Shown: positions 34,536 through 43,670 of the stretch, piece by piece | Layout: each line of letters begins with the position of its first letter | How positions within the stretch are numbered: the stretch's first letter is position 1 | NCBI RefSeq assembly: GCF_017255015.1 | Contig: NZ_JAFKCS010000004.1 | Coordinates: 186,001 to 250,000 of the forward strand | Direction of reading: 5' to 3' | Source: Bowmanella yangjiangensis | Lineage (GTDB): Bacteria > Pseudomonadota > Gammaproteobacteria > Enterobacterales > Alteromonadaceae | DNA length: 64,000 nucleotides | The notes under the pieces: model-generated | Told to the model about the DNA's origin: nothing | The model's database searches: none | Seen by the model: the letters and a program-made list of their open reading frames with translations, nothing else | Program-made: the position numbers and the translations under genes

Positions 34536-37331
34536 ATGAAAACATTTAAACCCAATCTCATTACCATGGCTTTGTTATCCGGTGGTTTGACATTGATGTC
34601 TTTGCCCGCAATGGCACAGCAGGCAAATGCCGAACAAAGCGCAGAAGAAAACGTTGAAGTGATCAAAGTGTCTGGTATCCGTGCCAGTTTACAGCGGTCT
34701 CAGGCGTTAAAAATGGATAACACTTCTTTGGTTGAAGTGATTACCGCCGAAGATATCGGCAAACTTCCTGATTCCAGTATTGCAGAATCTATTGCCAGAC
34801 TGCCTGGCCTGGCCGCACAGCGACTCGATGGCCGTGCTAGCTCTATCTCTATTCGTGGTCTGGGTGAAAACTTCAGCGCCGCCACCTTTAATGGTCGTGA
34901 ACAGGTATCGCTAGGGGATAACCGCGGCGTTGAGTTCGATGTATATCCTTCTGAAATCATGAATGAAGTCATGGTTTACAAAACCCCCGATGCGTCTCTG
35001 ATGACTCAGGGTATTGGCGGCACTATTGATATGCGCACGGTTAAACCTTTGAGTTTTGGCGAGCAAAGCATGTCTTTTACACTACGTGGTGAGAAGAATG
35101 ATATTGGCAAGCTGAACCCTGATGGCGAAGACACCGGTTGGCGTGGCAGCTTCTCTTACATTGATCAGTTTAATGACGATACCGTGGGTCTGGCCGTAGC
35201 CGTGGCGCATATGCAATCACCTAATAACGAAGAGCGTTTTAATACCTGGGGATGGCCTGATGGTGTAGTGGGTGGTTTCAAACCATTCGTTCGTTCATCA
35301 GAACTGACCCGTGACACTGTCATGGCGGTATTGGAGGTGGCTCCTAACGATAAACTCAAAATCAATGTGGATGCGCTGTATATTGATTTCGAAGACGAGC
35401 AACTGCTGCGTGGTGCTGAAATACCCGCTGCATGGGGCGATGCTGGTATAACAGTAACGAACACGGTCAATGGTCTGAGTCAGTCGGGTGTTATCGGCAG
35501 TGCCGACTCCCCGGTTGGTGCGGTGATTCGTAATGATATGAACCTGCGCAAGGCAGATCTGACGGCCGTCGGTTTTAACGCCGAATATGCCCTGACCGAT
35601 TTACTGAGCCTGGAGTTTGATGCGGCGTACTCAAAGGTGGACAGAAAAACCTGGTCACTGGAGTCTTACGCTGGCTCTGGCCGCGGTGCGGCCTTCCGTC
35701 AACCCGAACAGATTGGGTTCACCATGCTCAACAACAATCAAGGGGTTAACTTTGATCCGCAGTTGGACTACGGTAGCCATGATGTTATTCAGTTGGGTAA
35801 CCCTCAGTCCTGGGGCTGGGGTAACCTGACCGATTTGGAAAGTGATGACGATCAGGATGGTTTTATCAACACCCCCGAGGTGGATGATGAACTGATGACC
35901 TTAAAGCTCGCGGCTAAACGGGTATTTGAGGACGGTATCGTCAGCAGTATCGAGTTCGGTGGCTACTATAGTGACAGAGAAAAAAGTAAGTTCGATCAGG
36001 GTTTGTTCCTAACCCTGCCGCAAGCCTTGGATGCTAACGGCAACGTTATCCCAGGCTACCGTATGCCGGTTCCGGAAGAATATCGCTTACCTAATGTGTC
36101 ACTGGATTTCATTGGCTTTGGTGACATGATTGCCTACGATTCTTTCCGCTTCTGGCAGGATGGCAACTACACCGAGTATGACTCACGTTTATCGGATCCT
36201 GAGCGTATCAAGCAAACCTGGACAGTCAAAGAGAAAGTTTATACAGCCTTTGTGAAAGCGAATCTGGAAACCGAAATTGGCAGCATCCCGGTAAGAGGTA
36301 ATGTGGGACTGCAAGTGGTACGTACCGAGCAGGAGTCAACGGGTGGTGGTGCAAGACGTCTGGCCGATCGTACTATTGATGTACAGCCTACCTTCGGCGG
36401 TGAAGAGTTTACTGAAGTGCTGCCGAGCCTGAACCTGATTTTTGATGTGGCGGATCAGCAACTGGTGAGATTTGGTGCTGCCCGCACTATGTCACGCTCC
36501 AGAATGGACAGAATGAATGCCAGCTCGGGTGAATTGTCTTGGAACGAGACGGTTGGCGTGTGGTCTGGCTATATCGCCAACCCGCAGCTTCGCCCCGTGA
36601 TGGCTGACCAGTTGGATCTGACCTATGAGAACTACTTCCATGAGGAAGGCTACTTTGCCGCAGCGGTGTTCTACAAATCGCTGAAAGACTGGCAATTGGA
36701 AGTCCCGAGCCTGGTCGATACCTCGGATTTGACCCCGCCTAATGGTGAACCTGTTGCGCCACTTGGTGTGATGACGTCCTGGCAGAATCTGGGTGATGGT
36801 GACATTCAAGGTGCGGAATTCACCCTGTCCTTATCCGGCGGCATGTTCTCTGATGCACTGGAAGGTTTTGGTGGTATTTTCTCTGCCACTTTCCTCGACA
36901 GTTCCATCGACTTTATGCTGGACGTGCCAACCGATACCAGTGGTGGTATGGAGCAGCGTGAGTTCAACATCACAGTACCAGGCTTGTCCGACGAGGTGTA
37001 TAACGCCACCCTTTACTATGAAAATGCGGGCTTTGAGTTCCGGGTAAGCTGGCGTAGTCGTAGTGACTTCCTGGGTGAAGTGTCTGGTTTAAGCTTGTCT
37101 AAGGTACCAGTGCAGGTACTGGGGAGTGATCTGGTTGATGCGCAAATTAGCTATGATTTCTCTGAGTCTGGCATTGAGGCACTGTATGGCCTGACCCTGA
37201 CATTGCAAGGCCAAAACCTGACGGACGAAGCCTTTGTCACGGCTCATACTGCCGATGGCAATGGTCTTGATGTACGTGACGCACAAGTATTCGGCCGCAA
37301 CTTTATGTTGGGTCTGAACTACAAGTTCTAA
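34536..37331 (+). CDS. TonB-dependent receptor for maltodextrins or related glucans
   Basis: The 931-residue outer-membrane protein has a signal peptide (MKTFKPNLITMALLSGG..., cleavage near AMAQQ). A plug domain follows (SGIRASLQRSQALK, ITAEDIGKLPDSSIAESIARLPG, SISIRGLGENFSAATFNGRE), then a 22-strand-type barrel that ends in MLGLNYKF. This is the large receptor type common in Xanthomonas, Caulobacter and Alteromonadales sugar loci. Its place between glucan hydrolases and under the locus operator points to uptake of maltodextrins or cyclodextrins; this is inference from context. No separate TonB or ExbBD genes are near. The tryptophan-halogenase-like gene follows after 125 bp and a terminator-like hairpin. 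Confidence 0.92.
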   Translation: MKTFKPNLITMALLSGGLTLMSLPAMAQQANAEQSAEENVEVIKVSGIRASLQRSQALKMDNTSLVEVITAEDIGKLPDSSIAESIARLPGLAAQRLDGRASSISIRGLGENFSAATFNGREQVSLGDNRGVEFDVYPSEIMNEVMVYKTPDASLMTQGIGGTIDMRTVKPLSFGEQSMSFTLRGEKNDIGKLNPDGEDTGWRGSFSYIDQFNDDTVGLAVAVAHMQSPNNEERFNTWGWPDGVVGGFKPFVRSSELTRDTVMAVLEVAPNDKLKINVDALYIDFEDEQLLRGAEIPAAWGDAGITVTNTVNGLSQSGVIGSADSPVGAVIRNDMNLRKADLTAVGFNAEYALTDLLSLEFDAAYSKVDRKTWSLESYAGSGRGAAFRQPEQIGFTMLNNNQGVNFDPQLDYGSHDVIQLGNPQSWGWGNLTDLESDDDQDGFINTPEVDDELMTLKLAAKRVFEDGIVSSIEFGGYYSDREKSKFDQGLFLTLPQALDANGNVIPGYRMPVPEEYRLPNVSLDFIGFGDMIAYDSFRFWQDGNYTEYDSRLSDPERIKQTWTVKEKVYTAFVKANLETEIGSIPVRGNVGLQVVRTEQESTGGGARRLADRTIDVQPTFGGEEFTEVLPSLNLIFDVADQQLVRFGAARTMSRSRMDRMNASSGELSWNETVGVWSGYIANPQLRPVMADQLDLTYENYFHEEGYFAAAVFYKSLKDWQLEVPSLVDTSDLTPPNGEPVAPLGVMTSWQNLGDGDIQGAEFTLSLSGGMFSDALEGFGGIFSATFLDSSIDFMLDVPTDTSGGMEQREFNITVPGLSDEVYNATLYYENAGFEFRVSWRSRSDFLGEVSGLSLSKVPVQVLGSDLVDAQISYDFSESGIEALYGLTLTLQGQNLTDEAFVTAHTADGNGLDVRDAQVFGRNFMLGLNYKF

Positions 37332-37347
37332 TCAGCCTTGCTGATTA

Positions 37348-37390
37348 AACAAAACACCTCTGTCTGAGTCATCGGCAGGGGTGTTTTGTT
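37348..37390 (+). terminator. Hairpin between the receptor and the halogenase gene
   Basis: AACAAAACACC and GGTGTTTTGTT arms (11 bp) enclose a 21-base loop. The T-rich right arm makes it terminator-like but the loop is long, so read-through into the halogenase gene is possible. Confidence 0.5.
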
Positions 37391-37456
37391 ATTCAAATTC
37401 AGTCTGCATAATGACGATTGTGTGGTTAACGGATTCCAGCAATAAGGTGGCATAAC

Positions 37457-38950
37457 ATGCGCGTAGTGATAGTCGGAGGCGGTTCGGCCGGTTGGATGGC
37501 TGCAGCCATGTTGTCGCGTATGATGGGACGACAACTGGATATTACGCTAGTTGAGTCCGATGACATTGCCACTGTGGGGGTGGGCGAGGCAACCATTCCG
37601 CCGATTCAGCACTTCAACCGGGTGTTAGGCATCAGTGAAGCGGACTTCTTACGGGAAACCGGTGGCACCTTTAAACTAGGTATTGAGTTTGAGAACTGGC
37701 GCGAGCAGGGGCATAGCTATATGCACGCGTTCGGTGGTTTGGGCAAAGAGATGGGCTTAGCGCCTTTTCATCACAGTTGGTTGCGTGCTGTTGCCCATGG
37801 TCGCAACGACAGCCTGTGGGACTTTTCCCTTAACTATCAGGCGGCAAAGGCTAACAAGTTTCAACCGCTCAGCAGCATCCCTGATACTAAGTTACCCGGA
37901 CTGGTACATGCCTATCATTTTGATGCCGGCCTTTATGCCAAGTACCTGAGTAAGCTTTGCCAAGGCTGGGGGGTTAAGCGCCTTGAAGGTCTGATTGAGC
38001 AAGTGAACCTCAACAAGCAAAATGGAAGCATAGAGAGTCTGCGGCTGCGTAGCGGTGAGTTTGTCCAGGCTGATTTGTATATTGACTGTTCCGGTTTTAG
38101 ATCCTTGTTGTTGGGTGAAGCGCTTAAGGTCGAGTTTGATGACTGGCGTCACTGGCTACCCTGCGATCGGGCCATGGCGGTTCCAAGTGAGCGCACTGCA
38201 CCTCTGCAACCTTATACCCGCTCTATCGCTCATCGAGCCGGTTGGCGCTGGCGCATTCCGCTTCAGCATAGAACCGGCAACGGACTGGTGTACTGCAGTG
38301 AGTATTTAACGGATAAGCAAGCTTCCGCCCTGTTGATGGAGCAGTTGGATGCCCCTGCTTTGGCTGAGCCCCGGCTGATTCGCTTTACTACAGGCAGACG
38401 CAAGCAGCAGTGGCATAAAAATTGTGTGGCACTGGGTCTGGCCAGTGGCTTTCTGGAGCCTTTGGAATCGACCAGTTTACATCTGGTGCAAAGTGGCATT
38501 GTCAGGTTGCTTAAGTTGTTTCCCAGACAAGGTTTGGTGCAACAGGAGATTGATGAGTTTAACCGTCAGTCACAAACCGAGTTTGAGCAAGTTCGTGACT
38601 TCATCATTCTGCATTATGCATTGAATCGACGGGACGAGCCGTTTTGGCAGCGTTGCCGGGATATGTCGATCCCCGAAAGTTTGAACCAAAAGCTGGCGCT
38701 TTTTGCCAAGACCGGCAAGGTGTTCAGAGAACAGGACGAGTTATTTACCGAGGTTGCCTGGCAACAGGTCATGCTAGGGCAGGGGATTCAGCCTGAGGCA
38801 TATCATCCGATGGCGGATGCATTATCCGCAGCGCAGCTCAATGAACTGCTGGACAGTCTCAGAACTATTTTTGCCGGCACTGTGCAACGTCTCCCTGCCC
38901 ATGATGAATTTATCAACAGTTATTGTGCATCGACCAGCACCTTTTGTTGA
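37457..38950 (+). CDS. Flavin-dependent tryptophan-halogenase family protein
   Basis: The 497-residue cytoplasmic protein has the FAD motif VVIVGGGSAGWMAA and the halogenase signature GWRWRIP. It also has a lysine at residue 73 (GTFKLGIEF), equivalent to the catalytic Lys79 of PrnA that carries the hypohalous acid, and FLEPLESTSLHLV, equivalent to the glutamate-serine pair of the substrate tunnel. All residues needed for halogenation are therefore present. Such genes are often found next to TonB-dependent receptors in Xanthomonas, Caulobacterales and Alteromonadales, and their natural substrates are mostly unknown. No flavin reductase or secondary-metabolite gene is adjacent. Confidence 0.92.
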   Translation: MRVVIVGGGSAGWMAAAMLSRMMGRQLDITLVESDDIATVGVGEATIPPIQHFNRVLGISEADFLRETGGTFKLGIEFENWREQGHSYMHAFGGLGKEMGLAPFHHSWLRAVAHGRNDSLWDFSLNYQAAKANKFQPLSSIPDTKLPGLVHAYHFDAGLYAKYLSKLCQGWGVKRLEGLIEQVNLNKQNGSIESLRLRSGEFVQADLYIDCSGFRSLLLGEALKVEFDDWRHWLPCDRAMAVPSERTAPLQPYTRSIAHRAGWRWRIPLQHRTGNGLVYCSEYLTDKQASALLMEQLDAPALAEPRLIRFTTGRRKQQWHKNCVALGLASGFLEPLESTSLHLVQSGIVRLLKLFPRQGLVQQEIDEFNRQSQTEFEQVRDFIILHYALNRRDEPFWQRCRDMSIPESLNQKLALFAKTGKVFREQDELFTEVAWQQVMLGQGIQPEAYHPMADALSAAQLNELLDSLRTIFAGTVQRLPAHDEFINSYCASTSTFC

Positions 38951-39007
38951 CCTGGATCATAGTTGTGCTGTTTGCCACTATGCCCTGCTAAAACAGCAAG
39001 TGAAAAC

Positions 39008-39021
39008 TTGATCTCAATCAG
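39008..39021 (+). promoter_or_regulatory. FNR-type site upstream of ompW
   Basis: TTGATCTCAATCAG matches the FNR consensus (TTGAT, 4 bases, ATCAA) in nine of ten positions, 63 bp before the ompW start. OmpW genes of enterobacteria are known to respond to oxygen through FNR, so the site is plausible. Confidence 0.55.
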
Positions 39022-39083
39022 CTTTTTAAGATCAATAGGAGCAGACAATCCTCTCCAGACACACAACACTTTGGAGAGAACAA

Positions 39084-39788
39084 ATGAAATCTCTGTTCAC
39101 CACTTCTGCTTTGGTTGCCGCTTTATTCGCCCCAGCTGCGCTGGCCGATTTCCATGTAAATGTAGGCGCCATCAATGTTAACCCTAATGCGGACAGTACT
39201 TACCTGAACGTTGTTGAGACTGTTGCTGGCCTGCCACAGAATTCCAGCAAACTGGATGTCGACAGCAATACTCAGTTAGGCCTGACTTTTGATTACGACT
39301 TGAATGACAACTGGACCCTGGAGCTGATTGCTGCCACGCCGTTTTCCCATGACATTACTCTGGATAGCACTGTAGGTGCGGTCAACGGTCTGGATGTAGG
39401 CGAAACTAAGCATTTGCCACCAACTTTGCTGGCCCAATATCACTTTATGGACAAGCAACAAGCGTTTCGTCCCTTCGTTGGCCTTGGTCTGAACTATACG
39501 CTGTTCTTCTCTGAGAAGGTCAGCCCGGCTCTGACTGATGTGCTGGTAGCGACAGGCGCAGCGTCCGCTGGCGACAAAGTTAGCCTGCATTTGGATGATT
39601 CGGTAGGTATTGCCGTTCAAGCGGGTTTTAACTACCGCTTAAATGACAACTGGGGCGTGCATGCCATGGTTGCCTGGGCTGACATTGATACTGACGCCGA
39701 AGTACGCATTAATGGCACTAATGTGCAGTCTGCAAAAGTTAACATCGACCCCATGATCTTCATGCTGGGTGCGCGTTACAGCTTCTAA
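39084..39788 (+). CDS. ompW: OmpW family outer-membrane protein
   Basis: The 234-residue protein has a signal peptide (MKSLFTTSALVAALFAPAALA) and the OmpW pattern: FHVNVGAINVNPNADS, GLTFDYDLNDNWTLELIAATPF and a C-terminal FMLGARYSF that signals barrel insertion. It should form an eight-stranded barrel with a hydrophobic channel for small non-polar molecules. It has a good GGAGA ribosome site, a FNR-like site upstream and a strong terminator after it, so it is an independent single-gene unit inside the glucan locus. Confidence 0.94.
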   Translation: MKSLFTTSALVAALFAPAALADFHVNVGAINVNPNADSTYLNVVETVAGLPQNSSKLDVDSNTQLGLTFDYDLNDNWTLELIAATPFSHDITLDSTVGAVNGLDVGETKHLPPTLLAQYHFMDKQQAFRPFVGLGLNYTLFFSEKVSPALTDVLVATGAASAGDKVSLHLDDSVGIAVQAGFNYRLNDNWGVHAMVAWADIDTDAEVRINGTNVQSAKVNIDPMIFMLGARYSF

Positions 39789-39811
39789 AGTTCCCAGCCT
39801 CTGTCAGGGGT

Positions 39812-39840
39812 GGCGGTGTTGAAAGACACCGCCTTTTTTA
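39812..39840 (+). terminator. Rho-independent terminator of ompW
   Basis: GGCGGTGT and ACACCGCC arms with a TGAAAG loop are followed by TTTTTTA, 23 bp past the stop codon. Confidence 0.9.
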
Positions 39841-39933
39841 TTTTTCGCACCTTTTTGAATGTTATGTTTTGGTAAACAACACATAAAGCCGATAAGCTCT
39901 GTGCCAGGTGACTACCTAAGGAGACTTCTCACT

Positions 39934-41019
39934 ATGTTCGTTAAGGCCAGTCGGCTAATCGATGCTCAAAATGAACTTGTCAGTCTGAAAAAGAAAAATC
40001 AAGATCTCGAAGAACAGTTAAGACAAGCTCAAGCCTATGCAGACGCGTTAACTTTGCAAATAGAGGAAAAAGCCAATGAACGTCATGACTTGGGGGTTAT
40101 GAAACTGGCCATTGATGGCCTGACACCATTGTCTGATATTCGTGCCAGAGTGGCTGAATTAGCCAATAGTTTGCTGAAAGAACGGGACAATATTATTAGC
40201 TCCGCGACTATCTACGACCAGTCTTCGGGTAATATGGCCAGTCTGTTAAGTGGTCTGAATAAAGTAGATTCAGAGGTTAAAACAACTCATGCAGGAGTTG
40301 CACAATTGCGTGGTGCCGCGCAGGAAATCACTCAATTTGTCAGTATCATCAACAACATATCCGATCAGACTAATTTGTTAGCACTCAATGCAGCCATTGA
40401 AGCCGCGAGAGCTGGTGAACAGGGGCGCGGATTTGCAGTGGTCGCCGACGAAGTGCGAGCCCTGGCCAAGCGTGCAGGTGAAGCCAGCGCTGAAATTGCC
40501 AAGCTGGTGTCCGATATTGATAAGAGTACGCTACAGGCAGATGCCAATATGGCTTCTACTTTGAGTTTGTGTAATGACATGTTGGATACGGCGACTGTCA
40601 CTGCCGAATCATTAGAGTCCCTTATAGGTCATTCACGTTCTATGCATGAGACTATTACCGATGAAGCTATGGCTAGCTTTATCGAAACGGTCAAACTTGA
40701 CCATATGGTATGGAAACAAGTCATCTATCGTCGCTGGTTAAACAACCAAAGAGCCAATGGAGAAATTTCCGACCACCACCAATGCCGCTTAGGTAAATGG
40801 TACTACGAAGGTGAAGGAGCAAGTAACTTCCGTCACTTAGACAGCTACGCCAGCCTGGAAGCTCCACATGCAGGCGTACATAAAGGCGGTTTGAAAGCTT
40901 TGGATACGCTAAGTTCTGGAGATATGCATGGCTCCATTTCTGCTTTAAAAGAAATGGAGCTTGCCAGTGATGAGACGATCAAGATCTTATCGCACATGGG
41001 GCAACAGATAGGTAAATAA
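39934..41019 (+). CDS. Soluble chemoreceptor-like protein with a C-terminal zinc-binding CZB domain
   Basis: The 361-residue protein has no membrane segment. An N-terminal coiled coil ([17 protein letters not shown]) leads into a chemoreceptor signalling domain whose hairpin tip reads [20 protein letters not shown], with the [22 protein letters not shown] flank shortened here as [18 protein letters not shown]-terminal CZB domain follows with its zinc ligands ([25 protein letters not shown]). CZB proteins sense zinc or hypochlorous acid. No chemotaxis operon is adjacent. The start at 39934 has an AAGGAGA site; the longer upstream frame lacks one. Confidence 0.92.
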   Translation: MFVKASRLIDAQNELVSLKKKNQDLEEQLRQAQAYADALTLQIEEKANERHDLGVMKLAIDGLTPLSDIRARVAELANSLLKERDNIISSATIYDQSSGNMASLLSGLNKVDSEVKTTHAGVAQLRGAAQEITQFVSIINNISDQTNLLALNAAIEAARAGEQGRGFAVVADEVRALAKRAGEASAEIAKLVSDIDKSTLQADANMASTLSLCNDMLDTATVTAESLESLIGHSRSMHETITDEAMASFIETVKLDHMVWKQVIYRRWLNNQRANGEISDHHQCRLGKWYYEGEGASNFRHLDSYASLEAPHAGVHKGGLKALDTLSSGDMHGSISALKEMELASDETIKILSHMGQQIGK

Positions 41020-41030
41020 TCTATTTTTTC

Positions 41031-42416
41031 TCAGGTGCTGTAACTGTTCAGCACCTTGCCGCTGCCAAGGTCTATCAATAAGCCCTCAATAACAGCAATT
41101 TTTCTGCCGTCCTTATGTTCCAGAAAGAATACTGCCCGATGGCCTGCTCTTGGACGGCTATCAGACATACTGACGTTGCTAAAAGCCATGGGTAAGCCAC
41201 TTTGGTTGTCCAGCTTATCTTCATCGGATGCAAAATACCCGTATCCCTGCTTGAGAAGTGCAAGATAGTCGTCACGCGTAAGTGTGGTGACGTCGCTCAG
41301 GGTATAGCCCTTAGCTGGCTGAAATTGCCAGCCATTGGCGTCAAATTCAAAAAAGCCAGAGTAGACTGTCAGGTCCCCCACTTCCTTAATTCTGGGTTGC
41401 CGTGCATTAGGTAAGTTCAAGTCAATCGCCAGGTCGATGCGGTATTGCTGTGTCCCTTCCTTCACTATTAAATCACTCATCAGCACATCGCGAAATGCCT
41501 CCCGGCGATTATACGGAATGTCTTGATAAGCGGATAAATCCTGCTGGGCATAGCTGCCAGACTGAATACTATCGATGGCAGCGCTGAGCATGATTAGATT
41601 CATTTCCCTGGCCACCTGACGGTTGGGGTCCTGGCGGTGAGCGCCGGATTCAATCAAAATGGTACTGATCCCCATGCCAGCCAGATTGTCACCAAAGGCG
41701 CGAGGAGCATAAGTATCGTCGTAACGACCCAGATGCTCGGGGATGCGCGCATCGGCCACCTCCTTCAAAACGCCAATTACCTGCATAGCGCGGTGTCTGG
41801 CTGGGCTGATGCTTTTCCTGTCATTAAAGGCTGGTGCCAGCAGTGAAATGGTGGCCGGGTTGTCATGGTGTCCGGCACTATAAAAGCGATTCTGATCATG
41901 CAGATTAAAACCAAAGTCCGGTTGCAGTTCTTTTGCCTGTGCCAGCAGAAGACGCCCTTCCGGTGTCTGTAGTGCGCGGGCGTCCCTATTGATATCTATG
42001 CCTTGGGCATTAGTGCGGGTAGCTTGCTCTGCACCATCGGGGTTGAGCATTGGGATCATATAAATGGTCAGTTTGTCCTGCCAACTTTGCCGCCACACTT
42101 GGTCTTTTTCCATGCGCCGCATTAAATCAAATAACGCGGAGGTGGCGGTGGACTCATCACCATGCATTTGTGACCACAGCAAGAGCTTGGTGCTGCCCTT
42201 GCCTATTTTAATTCGGTGGATAGGTCGGCCAAGATAGGAACTGCCAATGTGTTCTACGTCGAACACTGGACTGTCGATAATCTGTTGCAGATGAGGCTGA
42301 ATATCCTGTTGGCGGATTTGCGCTTTATTCAAGCCTTCAACCTGAAATGATTGCCAATTTTCGGCTGATGCTGACAGTGGCATAAAAAGACTCGCAAGCA
42401 AGATAACGGATTTCAT
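41031..42416 (-). CDS. Secreted M14 family zinc carboxypeptidase
   Basis: The 461-residue protein has a signal peptide (MKSVILLASLFMPLSASA) and the M14 domain. Zinc ligands are in SQMHGDESTATSALF and FGFNLHDQNRF, the substrate-binding part is IPMLNPDGAEQATR followed by GIDINRDARA, and the probable general base is in TILIESGAHRQD. It should remove C-terminal residues from peptides or peptidoglycan stems in the periplasm. A C-terminal ~120-residue region has no family I recognise. It is convergent with the CZB chemoreceptor gene and divergent from the S66 gene. Confidence 0.9.
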   Translation of the reverse strand: MKSVILLASLFMPLSASAENWQSFQVEGLNKAQIRQQDIQPHLQQIIDSPVFDVEHIGSSYLGRPIHRIKIGKGSTKLLLWSQMHGDESTATSALFDLMRRMEKDQVWRQSWQDKLTIYMIPMLNPDGAEQATRTNAQGIDINRDARALQTPEGRLLLAQAKELQPDFGFNLHDQNRFYSAGHHDNPATISLLAPAFNDRKSISPARHRAMQVIGVLKEVADARIPEHLGRYDDTYAPRAFGDNLAGMGISTILIESGAHRQDPNRQVAREMNLIMLSAAIDSIQSGSYAQQDLSAYQDIPYNRREAFRDVLMSDLIVKEGTQQYRIDLAIDLNLPNARQPRIKEVGDLTVYSGFFEFDANGWQFQPAKGYTLSDVTTLTRDDYLALLKQGYGYFASDEDKLDNQSGLPMAFSNVSMSDSRPRAGHRAVFFLEHKDGRKIAVIEGLLIDLGSGKVLNSYST

Positions 42417-42562
42417 TGTTTATTACTTATATGTGATTTTGTGGTAATAATTTATTTTTAAAAGGTTAATGACAGGTCGAGTGTAAGTCAAAGTCCTGGC
42501 TGCAGTTAGTCTTGAATTATCCGCTATGCAACGGAACCTGGGTACAAATATGAGGAGTTATC

Positions 42563-43600
42563 ATGGATCGCAGAGGCTTTTTTAAAGCATCCGCCGCTGG
42601 CCTGTTGGCCAGTCAACTTATTCCGTCGGTTGGTCAGGCTGCCCAAACCAGGGTCAGTGTCAGACCCAAGGCATTAAAGCCAGGCGATACAATCCGCTTA
42701 ATTGCACCAGCCAGCGCTATCTTTGACCCCATCGAGCTCGATGTTGCCAAGGAGTCTTTTGAGGCGATGGGGCTGAAAGTCGAGCCTAGTCAACATGTTC
42801 TTGACCGCCATGGTTATCTGGCCGGACAGGATAAGGATCGTGCTGCGGACATCAACCAGGCTTTCGCCGACAAGTCAGTCAGCGGCATTGTGGCACTTCG
42901 TGGTGGCTGGGGATGTAATCGACTGTTGCCCTATCTGGACTTTGCCACTATAGCTGAGAACCCCAAGGTGGTTTTGGGCTACAGTGATATCACTTCATTG
43001 CTGAATAGCTTCTACCGCAATACCGGTTTGGTATCTTTTCATGGTCCGGTTGGGTTGTCGTATTGGGGGCAATTTCAGGCCCAGCAAGTTCAGAAGCTGT
43101 TGTTCGAGGGACAACCCAGCAAGATGCAAAATCTCGCTGAGGACAGTGATGCTCTGACCATGCGCAGTAATCGTGCGCGGACTATCACAGGTGGCAAAGC
43201 CAAAGGTGTGTTGGTGGGGGGGAATTTGACCGTGTTTTGCAGCCTGGTAGGCACGCCCTACTTACCAGATATGCGTGGCAAGATATTGATGTTGGAAGAT
43301 GTGGGAGAAGCCATCTATCGTATAGATAGATATCTTTCTACCTTGCAGTTATCGGGAATGTTGGAGCAGGTGGCCGGGGTGGTCTTTGGTCACTGTACAG
43401 AATGCGAGCCGCAGAAAGGTTATGGTGGTTTTACCCTGATGGAAGTTATGGAGCATTACCTCAAGCCTTTGGGGGTTCCATGTTATGTCGGGGCTCAGTT
43501 TGGCCATATTAAGGATAATCACATCTTACCTGTTGGTGGTGAGGTGACCTTGGATGCTGACGCCTGTACGCTGGATATGCAAGCCGGCGTGTTAGGCTAG
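42563..43600 (+). CDS. S66 family LD-carboxypeptidase, Tat-exported
   Basis: The 345-residue protein begins with a twin-arginine signal (MDRRGFFKASAAGLLASQL). The S66 fold follows with DTIRLIAPAS, ALRGGWGCNRLLPYLDF, the catalytic serine in LGYSDITSLLNSF, the glutamate in MLEDVGEAIYRIDRYL and the histidine in FGHIKDNHILPVGG. This family cleaves the L,D bond of tetrapeptides during murein recycling. The export signal is a departure from the cytoplasmic LdcA of E. coli, so it probably acts in the periplasm, perhaps together with the neighbouring M14 enzyme. Confidence 0.92.
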   Translation: MDRRGFFKASAAGLLASQLIPSVGQAAQTRVSVRPKALKPGDTIRLIAPASAIFDPIELDVAKESFEAMGLKVEPSQHVLDRHGYLAGQDKDRAADINQAFADKSVSGIVALRGGWGCNRLLPYLDFATIAENPKVVLGYSDITSLLNSFYRNTGLVSFHGPVGLSYWGQFQAQQVQKLLFEGQPSKMQNLAEDSDALTMRSNRARTITGGKAKGVLVGGNLTVFCSLVGTPYLPDMRGKILMLEDVGEAIYRIDRYLSTLQLSGMLEQVAGVVFGHCTECEPQKGYGGFTLMEVMEHYLKPLGVPCYVGAQFGHIKDNHILPVGGEVTLDADACTLDMQAGVLG

Positions 43601-43670
43601 AGACATAAGGTGATTCAGACAGGGATGTCGAAAAGCAAGACTGGCTTCGCAAAAGGAAAAGGAGATGCTT

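Noticed and set aside
41033-41056. Hairpin AGGTGCTG/CAGCACCT near the stop codons of the CZB and M14 genes
   Set aside because: It overlaps the M14 coding end, and the T-run is on the wrong side for a terminator in either direction.
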